Shown here piece by piece: positions 1 to 8,468 of a stretch of DNA of 12,516 nt (positions within the stretch are counted from its first letter, which is position 1; every line of letters starts with the position of its first letter). The position numbers were made by a program, and so were the translations under genes. Under the pieces are notes generated by a model, which did not search any database, was not told the DNA's origin, and was given only the letters and a program-made list of their open reading frames with translations. Location of the stretch: NCBI GenBank assembly GCA_003024985.2, contig PXIH01S0011310.1; one strand, written 5' to 3'. The DNA is from Euperipatoides rowelli. Taxonomy: Eukaryota; Onychophora; Udeonychophora; Euonychophora; Peripatopsidae.

Positions 1-92
1 CACCAAATAATGAAATTAACTACCATAAAAAGAAAATCTAACCTTACTCCAACAACAACCATATTTAAAAAATCNTAAAGAATAAATAAAAT

Positions 93-135
93 CTACTTTA
101 CTAACCTTGCCATGCATCTTGCTGGTTGTCTTATT
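93..135 (-). CDS. weak candidate for an alternative last exon
   Basis: If the 934 exon is spliced at its GTAAGT, the open codon needs one more base. On the minus strand a long T-run followed by CAACATGGTGGCTAG gives a possible acceptor, and the next bases complete Ile and then read IRQPARCMARLVK before TAG. The phase fits and the peptide is short and basic. The AG lies about 15 bases beyond the T-run and no homology supports it, so this may be chance. Confidence 0.15.
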
Positions 136-737
136 CTAGCCACCATGTTGAAAAAAAAAAAAAGTAAGTAAAGATCACATTCTCTAAAAACCCACGCATG
201 CTCTCAAAATCAATAAAAAAAGGGGAACCGTAAACTGTAATTCACCCGCCTCCATAAATCGAGACATGGTTGGGTTGAAGGAAATAATGTAAAAATCATC
301 AACTTATTAATTTGGTTTAAGGTTGGACATAGTTATTATTTAAACTGAATGGAATAGGGTTCAGCATTGGGGGGAGGGGAAAGTTAGGATTGTAAATAAA
401 AAAATAGACACCTGATCCATTTAGTCATGTTCCATGTAGGCATATGTTATTGGCTGTTTCTTCTGTAATTGGAGCTACAAAGTTTGCTTAGAAATCATTA
501 GTCTTTAATTTGACTAATTCATTTACTAAATTGTTTTCTATATATTAATACGTGAAGGGAAAATTTTGGATCCCTTTTTAAGCATATTGCACGCATGGAA
601 GAGTGTGAGATTTGGCAGAGTAAAAGTTTATATGGAGAGGGAGTGAAATAGCTAAAAATTTATATATAAAATTAAAAAATTCATTGTTTAGCGTTGTGGC
701 GGCTTTTTACAAAGGAGTGGCGGCTTTAATTTTCTTA

Positions 738-756
738 TTGGTCGAAATTCGACCAA
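738..756. repeat. 19-base palindrome
   Basis: TTGGTCGAA and TTCGACCAA are exact reverse complements separated by a single A. The palindrome follows two direct copies of GTGGCGGCTTT. Both are richer in C+G and CpG than their surroundings, so the 690-760 block may be a fragment of an old mobile element. No function can be assigned. Confidence 0.6.
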
Positions 757-846
757 CACTGGATTACTAGTTTTAATTAATAGTCAAAATTGTTGTATTT
801 TACACTATTTAGTAGGAATCACTATTTATGAACTGCAAAGATTAAC

Positions 847-934
847 TTACATATTATTGGATATTTCCTCGTGGACATCAGGAGTATCCGAACGTTCAAT
901 ATCATCATCAAATGCCAATACTTTTTCATTTTTC
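847..934 (-). CDS. SLC22-like transporter, C-terminal tail exon with stop
   Basis: This is the probable terminal coding exon. After an acceptor reading AATTTCTTAG on the minus strand, one G completes the Trp codon left open by the 1406 donor. Twenty-eight codons follow, then TAA at 849-847. The peptide is hydrophilic and acidic (KNEKVLAFDDDIERSDTPDV then HEEISNNM), as expected for the cytoplasmic C-terminal tail of an SLC22 protein; such tails are poorly conserved, so identity rests on phase and position. The ATG-TAA at its end overlaps a perfect donor, AT|GTAAGT. The exon could therefore instead end at 851 and be spliced to a further exon, for example the weak candidate at 135-93. No polyadenylation signal was confirmed in the remaining minus-strand sequence down to base 1. 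Confidence 0.55.
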
Positions 935-1405
935 CTAAGAAATTTAAAGAAAAAAATCAAGAAAGCTAATATTTAAACCTAATCAGCGTTAATAATAATA
1001 AAATTCTTAGTAATCATTTCACCTACTACACTGTAGGATCTATACATACATCCGCCTAGGTTATTTTAGTGCAAGGATAGAAGGATTGATTTTAGAGGGT
1101 GTTTGATCAATGACACCTAATTTTATCACAAGACACAATACAAAAGTTGAATAATAATATTATTTTAAAAATAAAACACAATTCTATAATTTTATTTGTG
1201 TAGGCTAAAATCACTTACTCATTTAATAACATCTCTATAGTTTCATGAGACTGCACAGTGTGAATATCTTTTTTTCTGTCAGGTGAATGGTTACTGGTCC
1301 CACTAAAATATTAACATGCCATATAACATTTTAATTTTATTAGAAAACTACCCCTTTTCCCATAAGAATAGAAACCTAATGTTTTTAAATGTTACAAATA
1401 CTTAC
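935..1405 (-). other. phase-2 intron of the transporter gene
   Basis: This is a GT-AG intron of 471 bases between the helix-12 exon and the tail exon. It begins GTAAG and ends TTTCTTAG on the minus strand. I see no gene, repeat array or strong hairpin in it; it is A+T-rich single-copy-looking sequence. Confidence 0.55.
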
Positions 1406-1533
1406 CAATATTTATTACCATTTTTACATTGAAACCATGCTGGCAAAGTTTCTGACAAACTTAAGGCACTAATTCCAGCAAATAAACAAATTGAACCTAA
1501 CATTGTGAAAGGTATTAAAGGACCATATTTACT
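1406..1533 (-). CDS. SLC22-like transporter, last transmembrane-helix exon
   Basis: This is the next exon of the same minus-strand transporter gene. It begins after an acceptor TTTTCAG and ends at G|GTAAG, and is 128 bases (42 codons plus 2 bases). Joined to the upstream exon in phase 0, it reads LYL then SKYGPLIPFTMLGSICLFAG and ISALSLSETLP. That matches the SLC22 ending: a short loop, helix 12 with P, F and G positions, then the family's LPET-type motif, here LSETLP. In SLC22 proteins this motif starts the C-terminal cytoplasmic tail. Downstream of SETLP the peptide (AWFQCKNGNKY) no longer resembles the usual KPLPxTIE stretch, so the tail is divergent. The exon ends with two bases (TG) of a codon, which the first G of the 934-847 exon completes as Trp. 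The intron upstream is 6935 bases and the one downstream 471 bases. Confidence 0.75.
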
Positions 1534-2464
1534 CTGAAAAACAAATTAAAAAAATTAATAAGCAATTGTTCCTTTGGTCTTTATATGTTAACATCACTCT
1601 CATAGCCTTTCAAAATAATCATATCATGTCACTCTTATCATATGTTAACTCAAAAACTACCTTTCCTTTAAGATTCATTTCTACAACTACTTCATCCAAG
1701 CTCTAGCTTTTGCATTACTCAACTTACTCGTCTCATAATGCAGTATTCACCATTTTAAAAGAATTAAAACTTTGAATTAATTTTATTATTTTGATTACTT
1801 CTAGCATCCTCATCATTATTACAGAAATCTTAATGAGAAAATTGGCTTTAATTTGAAATCTTATATGACTGAACAACAATAACAAAACTTATTGGATAAT
1901 TTTTTTTAATAAAATTGAATTGGATTAGGACATTTATTTTTAAATTGAGCCAACCGGCACAAACAAACTATATTTTAATCAATGCACATGCATTCCAATT
2001 GTTCTTTATGAATATACTTTATATATGGTATATTTTTTAATGAAAGAGAAGGCAAAGGAAACCATTTCCCATTTACTAGCTACTGTATAAAAAGTTGTTA
2101 CCTCACATTATAAAAAGACTATAACTGATAGATAAAAGAAAATAGACAAGAAAACAAAGGAGGTCTTTATTACTGGGAATAATAAAGAAACAACTTACTG
2201 TTACTTTATTAAAAACAAATTAGCACTAAGAACCACATTAAGATAACTAGGATGAACACAAAGCACAAATATTAAAATACAGTTTAAAAACTATTTTCAT
2301 AATAAAGATTACCTTAGAAGAAATTAAATAAAAGAAAGAATTTTGAAGCATTAATTATTTTGAGCTAATACCAAATGGTTAGAATTCTGCTAGTATTGTG
2401 CTAATTTTATTCACTTTTTATTAATGGCAAAGGTGTGGTATATCAATAATAATATTAATTAAAA
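1534..2464. other. intron stretch with no recognised element
   Basis: This is very A+T-rich sequence between the helix-12 exon and the LINE fragment. I see no coding homology, tandem array or long inverted repeat in it. Confidence 0.5.
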
Positions 2465-3377
2465 ATATTTAACACATCAAAAAGGATACACATTGGTAAA
2501 TCTAATATGGCATATAATATAGGATAGGAAATGAATATCTAATGGAACAAGATTCAATCATGGATCTGGGTGTTTTGATTAACAAAGACCTAAGCTATTC
2601 GTGGATCATCTAATATTTGTACAAATATAAAAAATGTTTTTGGTTTTTCCAAGAATGCTATTTCATCCTTAGACTCACGGATTTTCAACATATTGTATAC
2701 GTATTACATACAGCCCATTATCGATTATGGGTCTGTGACAGGAATTTATAAAGAAAGTGATATTGCTAAAAAAAAAAACTAGACCCAGTTTTTAGACCCA
2801 TGACAAAGAGATTATCCGACTGTAATAAATTACCATATATTGACAGATTAAAAAAGTAAAATCATTAAAACCTAGTCTTAGATATAAAGTGAATGACCTA
2901 ATTTTCATTTACAAGGAACTAATCATTAAAAAGAATATCAACAATTATTAATCATTAATCATTGACCCAATGACAGAAGGCATAGATTCTGTATTAAAAT
3001 ACCTTTAGCCAAAAAAAAAAGGCATTTCGGTGCTCAGTTCTTAGAAGAAACATTAATCTATGGAATAGTCTTTCATCTAAATTTTTTGAATCAGGTTTGC
3101 TGACATTTAAAAGAGAGATTGTCGAATTTGTAAGAGACATATATACTACTAAGCTATGACTTGAGATTAAGCTTCTGTAGTTTAATTAGTTTATATAATT
3201 TATATACTTTGTTGTTTTTTTTTTGTGGTAAACCTTTTGTATTGTTTTATGACTGTGTTGGTGTTTTGTATATTGATGTTTTGCCTTTTTTTTTTTCCTG
3301 TCTACATCCAGTTAATGTAGATCCTGTATAAGCCTAGGCTTAAACATGAAATCCGAAATAAATAAATAAATAAATAT
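2465..3377 (+). mobile_element. 5'-truncated CR1/L2/jockey-like LINE, 3' end (dead)
   Basis: This is the 3' end of a non-LTR retrotransposon, with the C-terminal part of its reverse transcriptase polyprotein broken by stops and frame changes. Recognisable pieces in order are: KRIHIGKSNMAYNIG and DLGVLINKDLSYS (the family's hiG..N...Y then DLGVliDk.L.fs); QPIIDYGSVTGIYKESDIAK (family iLEYgs.vW....di); MTKRLSDCNKLPYIDRLKK; SLKPSLRYKVNDLIFIYKEL (family LpsLe.Rr.rgDli.vYKil); and RRNINLWNSLSSKF with a following TFKREI (family R.iN.WN.Lp....FK). A stop near 3160 is followed by a T-rich 3' UTR and a 7-base-pair stem-loop at 3301-3321. A 14-base palindrome TAAGCCTAGGCTTA lies at 3329-3342, and the end is an AAAT microsatellite at 3356-3376. 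A 3' hairpin plus short tandem repeats instead of a long poly-A fits CR1/L2-like elements. It is inserted antisense to the transporter gene. The exact clade cannot be settled by eye. Confidence 0.82.
3301..3321 (+). repeat. LINE 3'-terminal stem-loop
   Basis: TCTACAT pairs perfectly with ATGTAGA across a seven-base loop. It lies about 35 bases before the AAAT repeat tail. In CR1/L2-type elements a 3' hairpin is the usual recognition signal for the element's own reverse transcriptase; applying that role here is an inference from position. Confidence 0.55.
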
Positions 3378-3544
3378 AATTTATTTATATTTTTTCAACT
3401 ATTGCTTTAGGATATAATTAATTATAACCCCTGAACACTGTATTACAAAAAAAAAAAAAAAANAACACAAGACTTGTAACTACATCCACCTTTCCTTCTC
3501 ACAATTTTAACTTCTCTAAAACAGTCTAATAATCATGATTTAAT

Positions 3545-4140
3545 TGGAATGAGCTAAATAGGATGTAATCCTTTAAGAAGTTTTGAAAAACTAAAATCCA
3601 TTAGTATTAATGGAGGAAGAAACATTCTTAGTAGGACATAAAAGTAAAAAAAAATTAAGAAACAGGTTCAGCAGAACATTACAATTTGCAAACTAAAATA
3701 TAAATGTGCTCAATAGAACCAACAGCCCAATCAGATAGGAAACAAGTCCAACAGGATATAACAATCAGGTTAAATATGATACTGCCCAGTAAGGCTTAAA
3801 GTTCCCTAAACTAATAGAAAGAATTTAGTACAACATAACAATAATATTACCAATCTTTCAGAAATCAAACTAAGTAGGTTGTCAAAAAATATCTCAGATC
3901 ATTAACCTATATAAAATAAGCTTAGGCTACTCGGATATAAAAATCATTAGCTAAATGCCAAAAGGGAAAACCTGATCAGTAGAACAGTCTCTCATGCTGA
4001 CAGAAAACAAGCATAGTAGAACAAAACAGTACTAATCTGAGTGAAAATGGAACAACAGACTGACATAGCATTCAGAACAGAATGACATATCATTCCAAGT
4101 CCATTATATAAAAACATTAGTACAAAACAAAAATCATTTT
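3545..4140. repeat. decayed minisatellite, ~36-56 base unit (mostly 38-42)
   Basis: A degenerate motif recurs with a spacing near 39 bases. Starts are near 3630, 3670, 3712, 3750, 3788, 3827, 3873, 3929, 3978, 4015 and 4051, with weaker copies outside these. The shared core is close to GAAACARGTYCAGTAGAACA followed by TAACAATC. The best copies are AGCAGAACATTACAAT (3670), AACAGGATATAACAATC (3750), AGTACAACATAACAATA (3827) and AGTAGAACA (3978, 4015). Copies differ at many positions, so the array is old. No gene lies within it. Confidence 0.6.
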
Positions 4141-4238
4141 ATTTTTTTTCTACCAACCCATAATGGCTCTCCTAAAACACCATTATGCACTTCAAGACAC
4201 AAAGGAGACAAGATGAATAAATAGTAAAACAAAACTGA

Positions 4239-4259
4239 AGAACTCAAAGTTTGAGTTCT
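4239..4259. repeat. 21-base near-perfect palindrome
   Basis: AGAACTCAAA and TTTGAGTTCT are exact reverse complements around a single G. It sits just past the decayed minisatellite and before an A+T-rich block. It could extrude as a cruciform or bind a dimeric protein; nothing else identifies it. Confidence 0.55.
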
Positions 4260-4345
4260 ACTGGTGTATTTATTGTATATACTGTAAAAGTATATAATAT
4301 ACAATTTTTTAAATTATTTTCCTTTTTTTAAAAAAAAAAAAAAAA

Positions 4346-4447
4346 TCCGCCAATTTTGGCTATTGCTGGATAAGATCCGGCAACCAGCTTGGCCACGGGA
4401 GAGCCAAGTCAGAGCGTTCTACCTACTTGACTAGGCCCACAGGCCTT
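4346..4447 (-). mobile_element. tRNA-derived SINE-like element, copy 1
   Basis: Read on the minus strand, this begins near GGCCTGTGGGCC and carries TAGTCAAGTAG (plus 4423-4433), an exact fit to the RNA polymerase III A-box TRGYNNARNNG. It then has CTCTG..TTGG, a hairpin region around CCAAGCTGG, and a decayed B-box. It aligns without gaps to the copy at 6645-6767 over about 80 bases. A run of 16 T on the minus strand (plus A-run 4330-4345) follows directly and could act as a Pol III terminator. No intact acceptor stem is visible, so it is not a functional tRNA. The parent tRNA and the SINE family are not identified. Confidence 0.62.
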
Positions 4448-5483
4448 AAATTATTTTCCTTGTTCTTAAAAGATTCCTATTAATCAAATGAGATAATTAC
4501 AGGTGAATAAAAAAATCACTAGAAGAAGTGGCATTATGTCATTATTCTTATGATGATAGAAAGGTAAAACTCCACATCATTATTTTCATTCAACACTTCA
4601 TCATCCTCATCAACTTCATCATATCCTCTCCATTATCAATATACTGGCTTTAATATGAAATAATGAAAAGAAACATATTTCATTATAGAGCATTAATTTT
4701 AACAGTCAATTCCTCTTTTTTAACAACTTGAAAATGTTTATATTACATGCAAATAAAGTGTTTATTTCAAACAAAGAAGAAACAATTTGAGCTTATTTCA
4801 AAATAAAATTGACAACTTATTTTTCAAAGTGCTTTTAATTCATCTTTTATAGCCTATATAAAATAAATTTGATATGAAATTATAATATTTTTAAAAAAAG
4901 TTTTTTATAAAATGGCTTAAGAAACAAAAGGACTTATTGTATCTATAATTATTATTATTTTATTGTTGTTGTTAGAAACCATTAAATTAGATACACCTGC
5001 TGAAGTTCATCTCCGCTCTAGTGGAAAAAATCCAATTAGAGCTGAAGTAAAGATGCCGAAAGAAACAATATTGTGTAATTGCAATTTCATACTTAAATAA
5101 ATCAGAAAAAAAAAAAAAGGCAGAAAAAATTAAATTTATTTGGACATATGAAAGTATAAAATTTTCAATACCTCATATCTGTCTTAATTTATTCGGATTA
5201 TGGATTTAAGAAGTAGGCTAATTAATTAGTTATGCATATCTTTTAAAACAACAATGTAATTAGAAACAAGATGATTCAAATAATATGTTATTTAAAATAT
5301 AAGTCTAACTGTTTAATAATATCAAATGAATGGAGGAAAAGTATGATAACTGATGCAAAGTCTGATGATATAGGCCTACCTGCAAACATTTCTTTACTAA
5401 TATTGATTTCAAAAGAAAATTTTAAACTTATGAAAATTTAAACCGTTCAACACCATTTGAAAATTTAATGATCCTTGAATTTC
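4448..5483. other. intron stretch with one unexplained open frame
   Basis: This is A+T-rich sequence with imperfect TCA/ATC microsatellite at about 4575-4630 and an ATT/GTT run at 4948-4974. A plus-strand frame is open from 4921 to the TAA at 5098-5100 (59 codons). Its second half (4985-5065) is less A+T-rich than its surroundings and reads LDTPAEVHLRSS, then NPIRAEVKMPKE. I do not recognise it. No splice sites or upstream start were established, so it is not called as a gene. Confidence 0.4.
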
Positions 5484-5521
5484 AACATACCTCATATCTT
5501 ATGAAGGAAATGAGGTATGTT
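5484..5521. repeat. 12-base-pair perfect hairpin
   Basis: AACATACCTCAT (5484-5495) pairs exactly with ATGAGGTATGTT (5510-5521) over a 14-base loop. Thirteen bases from this region, ATACCTCATATCT, also occur at 5168-5180, suggesting a dispersed short repeat. No known element was recognised. Confidence 0.6.
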
Positions 5522-5920
5522 ATATAATCTTTAACAACTGCCTTAACAACAATTTGTAGTAATATAACTTGCAAAACATACATAATCACATTATTTTCAT
5601 ATTAATTCATGCATAATCCTCTCTACTATTCATAATCACATTTATTTTTATTCACCATCTACTTCATTATCAAAATGAATATAATTATCATCATAATCAT
5701 AATATAATAATGAATAATAATAATTAATAAAATTTAGATTTGAATAATAAAATAATGATTTGAATAAACTTCTAAACATGGTGAAATGTGCATAAATTTC
5801 AATTTTTCATTTTTATTTATAAATTGATATGCATTATTAATATATTAAAAAACAAATTTTCTCTGTGTATCTATCATTCTGAACTCTTTAAATTCAACTT
5901 TCTCCACAATGGTTTGTCCA

Positions 5921-6325
5921 ATTAAGTTGAAATTTGAAATTGGTGTTATCGTAGGTGTCTAGAATATGCATATAAACGGTCAAGGTCCTAGGTGGCCTCA
6001 TGGAAGTGATAAAGGAGGTGGGGGGGGGGACAAAAATCTAAATTTTTGAAAATGCTCCGATTAAGTTGAAATTCGAAATTTGTATTACCCTACAGGTCTA
6101 GAATATGTATATAACAGGTCAAGGTCCTAAAAGTGGACACATGCGGGTGCTAGGGGTCGCAAAAATCTAAATTTTTAAAATGCTCTGATTAAGTTCAATT
6201 TTGAAATTGGTGTTACACTAGAGGTCTATAATATGTATATAAAAGGTCAAGGTCCTAGGTGGTAACATGGGGGGGGGGTGGAATCTATTTTTTTTTTTTA
6301 AATGCTGCAATTAAGTTTACTGTCG
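5921..6325. repeat. tandem repeat, 120-140-base unit, three copies plus a fragment
   Basis: Units start at ATTAAGTT near 5921, 6060, 6188 and 6310, giving lengths of 139, 128 and 122 bases. Each contains a GAAATT block, then GTCTA.AATATG.ATATAA, then GGTCAAGGTCCTA (cores at 5978, 6117 and 6245), then a G-rich run and CTAAATTTTT. The G-runs differ in length and account for much of the length difference. The central 30 or so bases are nearly identical between units while the flanks drift. It lies inside the long transporter intron. Confidence 0.8.
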
Positions 6326-6644
6326 ATTTCAACTGATTTCGACTAGTTCTCAATTAATTAAACAAATAAATAATAATTATTTTGAACTAATGAATTATAC
6401 CAATTTAATGGTTTTTGCTTACAATAAAATATTTTAAAAAGAGTGTATGAAATTTTTTAAAAAAAATAATAAATTTATAGTTAGTTGATGGTGGATTATT
6501 TAAAGTTGACTAAATATAATTTGTAAAGATGTAGATCTATTTAAAATTGATTTAATTTCTTCAATAAAAATTGACTCTATTTTTTTTTTTAATTAAAAAA
6601 AAAAAACTCATGGTTACTTACTATTTACACTATAATACACGTTG
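6326..6644. other. A+T-rich intron stretch, nothing recognised
   Basis: This holds A and T runs (for example around 6580-6606) and no coding homology, array or strong hairpin that I can see. Confidence 0.5.
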
Positions 6645-6767
6645 AAAAAAAGTCTACTTGTACAAAGTGTAATCTGAGGTTAGCTCTCCTCATATTCGAA
6701 CCAGTGACCAGCTTGGTCACTGTAGCGCCGAACCAGAGTGCTTTCCTGACTCGACTAGCCTTGCAGG
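6645..6767 (-). mobile_element. tRNA-derived SINE-like element, copy 2
   Basis: On the minus strand the element runs CCTGCAAGGC, A-box-like TAGTCGAGTCA (plus 6747-6757, one mismatch to TRGYNNARNNG), CTCTGGTTCGGCGC, a 9-base-pair hairpin, and B-box-like GTTCGAATA (plus 6693-6701, one mismatch to GWTCRANNC). It then reads on to a run of seven T (plus 6645-6651), a possible Pol III terminator. The hairpin CAGTGACCA-GCT-TGGTCACTG at 6702-6722 is perfect and sits just before the B-box, where a type II (Leu/Ser-like) tRNA has its variable arm. Copy 1 at 4346-4447 aligns without gaps through this region. A plus-strand open frame across 6704-6901 is a by-product of this element and not a gene. Confidence 0.65.
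6702..6722. repeat. perfect 9-base-pair stem in SINE copy 2
   Basis: CAGTGACCA (6702-6710) and TGGTCACTG (6714-6722) pair fully around GCT. In copy 1 the same position still pairs through seven consecutive positions, including G-T pairs, despite base changes. This suggests structure rather than sequence was kept. Confidence 0.65.
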
Positions 6768-6914
6768 ATTTAAAAATGGACTCTATTGTAAGATGCTTTA
6801 TTAGATTATTTTGGGTACCGGTAGTTAAAATTAAAGCATCTGAATCTCAGACTGAACATTGGCTTGCATTCTATCAGTGGTATGGTGTGCTATTTTATTA
6901 ATTACTTATTGCTT

Positions 6915-7038
6915 AATTTGCTTTAATATTTATGTTGGACTTAGGGTCAGAGTGTGCTTAAGGTTAGAGAACCTTTAATTTGCTATTATATACATGTTGG
7001 AGTTAGGTTCAGTGTACGGGTAAGGTTAAAGCTTGTCT
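6915..7038. repeat. 62-base tandem duplication
   Basis: AATTTGCT begins at 6915 and again at 6977. The two units then share ATGTTGGA.TTAGG.TCAG.GT with small changes, followed by TAAGGTTA. Only two copies are seen. The miRNA-sized hairpin at 7051-7119 begins about a dozen bases after the second copy. Confidence 0.65.
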
Positions 7039-7050
7039 TAATCGGCTGAG

Positions 7051-7119
7051 CTTAACATCTACAAAAAATACAACAATTTCATTGTTTTAAATTATTGTAT
7101 TTCTTTGTAGATGTGTAAG
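7051..7119. repeat. 69-base hairpin, 23 base pairs with two bulges
   Basis: The left arm CTTA-ACATCTACAAA-AAATACAA (7051-7073) pairs with the right arm at 7095-7119, which has one extra base at each break (G at 7115, C at 7103). That gives blocks of 4, 11 and 8 pairs. The loop of about 21 bases contains a small CAAT/ATTG stem. Size and shape resemble an animal pre-miRNA hairpin or a very small fold-back (MITE-like) element. It is within the transporter intron and would fold from either strand. No target-site duplication was evident at its edges. Confidence 0.7.
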
Positions 7120-8468
7120 CCCATTCGATTACATTAAAAGTATGAAAGTTCTTGGCAGAAATAAATGTCTAAGGTTTCATTTCTAAAAAAAAAAAAAAGT
7201 TATTAAATTCAATATCTCACAAAGCATGAAATGACAAAGTCAGTGTATAGTCTTTGTGTAAAAATGTATTATTATTGCAGAAAACATATAAGGTAAGAAA
7301 TGAATTTGATAACTCCAATTTTTGGAGAGATAGATATCTTATAAAGCACTATCTGTGGCCAAAAAGATAAACAAATATGTAAAATAAAAATCTCAAAAAA
7401 TTTACTGGGCTCATTTGAATAAATTATCTAAATTGTAGTATGTATGTATCAAGCAGACAAAGTCAATTGTTATTGGAGGATAGAATGTGTTCAAGTGAAG
7501 TTTATGCCCAAAAGTAAAAACAACCTTGTAGTAAGAAATATATACAACATTAAAGCTGATTTAAACCCAATTTATCATGATTATAGCATAATCAGAAAGT
7601 GAAAAGTCCACTTTTTTGTTGTTGTTGTTTTTAGAAGTGAGCANTACAGCGCCTTCTGTAGGATAAAAAGAGAAATAAACAGAGAAACAAAATATATTAC
7701 AAAATATGCTGAGCAAATTTAATCTCAATTTGTCAACATTATTAGATTTGGCCAAAACTGTGATATCTCCAGTTTTTAAAGAAGTTAATGAGTGGCTGGA
7801 AAGAGGAGTAAATCCATCTGAGCAATAAAGAACATTGAACAGGCAAAAATAAAGGTGTAAGTCCTTTCACAACAAAAAATTGAGTGCCAAGACAACTAGG
7901 TGGCACTGCTTAGATTAAATGCTTTAACTTCAGCTCCCTTATTCTTTGCTCTAAAAATTTTACATTTCACTTTCTCAGTATTGGTGATTAGCCAGCCTAG
8001 AAATAAAGGTTTATTTAAATGGTGAGATTACCAATTTTTTTAATTATCAAATTTCCTTTTATAGTATTTAGAAAATATGTCAATATCATCATTCAGTATT
8101 GATCTTGCTAATAAAAACAATTGCAGGAATAACATTTTTAGTATATAGCTACAATTAATATTGATCTTAAAAATTTAATAACATTATGCATTTTTGGAAA
8201 TCACATTATCAGTTTTTGATTAAAACCAATGTTATCAGATTTACTGCTGCCCATAATTGTAAACTAGATTTACTTACTGCTCCATAAATTATCAGACAGC
8301 TCATCTCTTTGAATTTTATAAATCAGGTTCAAGCCTGTTACAGTATAGTGTATGTATTCGCAAGAACAATGGATTAGTATTACCTTATATAGACAACCTG
8401 CGAGACCCAAAACAATGTAATATTATTATAGTTATCTAAATTTATATAAATATTTGAAATTCACTTAC
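7120..8468. other. intron stretch next to the exon, no gene recognised
   Basis: This is A+T-rich sequence with a TTG run near 7617-7632, an ambiguous base at 7644, and a short inverted repeat AGTGCCA/TGGCACT at 7883-7889 and 7901-7907. On the minus strand 8422-8273 is open for 50 codons and ends at a GTAAGT-like site. Its frame cannot be entered in phase from the adjacent exon, so it is not called an exon. Confidence 0.45.

Larger units (their letters stand above)
1..846. other. 3' flank of the transporter gene, no confident gene
   Basis: This is mostly A+T-rich non-coding sequence downstream of the stop codon on the gene's strand. It holds an 11-base direct repeat GTGGCGGCTTT at 696-706 and 717-727, and a palindrome TTGGTCGAA-A-TTCGACCAA at 738-756. 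A G-rich run (GGGGGGAGGGGA) lies near 370-381. Base 75 is ambiguous. A minus-strand open stretch of about 40 codons around 190-310 has no recognisable homology. Confidence 0.5.
1534..8468 (-). other. long phase-0 intron of the transporter gene
   Basis: This 6935-base intron runs from the GTAAGT donor next to base 8469 to the CAG acceptor next to 1533. Both flanking exons read in one frame through the junction, and the joined peptide follows SLC22 order. The intron contains nearly all the mobile and tandem-repeat DNA listed separately. The LINE is on the opposite strand to the gene, while both SINE-like copies point the same way as the gene. Confidence 0.7.

Noticed and set aside
190-310. Minus-strand frame of about 40 codons with an ATG in fair context
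   Set aside because: No homology, no splice or promoter evidence, and too short to distinguish from chance.
3356-3376. Independent AAAT microsatellite
   Set aside because: It sits exactly at the end of the LINE fragment and is better explained as that element's 3' tail.
6704-6901. 65-codon plus-strand open frame
   Set aside because: Its first third is the antisense of the tRNA-like SINE copy, and the rest shows no homology or splice context.
7561-7755. 64-codon minus-strand open frame
   Set aside because: It is composed of A+T-rich low-complexity residues, spans an ambiguous base and matches no family I know; it lies within the long intron.
8273-8422. Possible alternative exon (50 open codons ending near GTAAGT)
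   Set aside because: The only good acceptor would enter the frame in phase 1, but the upstream exon ends in phase 0; direct joining gives an early stop, and the gap to the upstream exon is too short for a normal intron.
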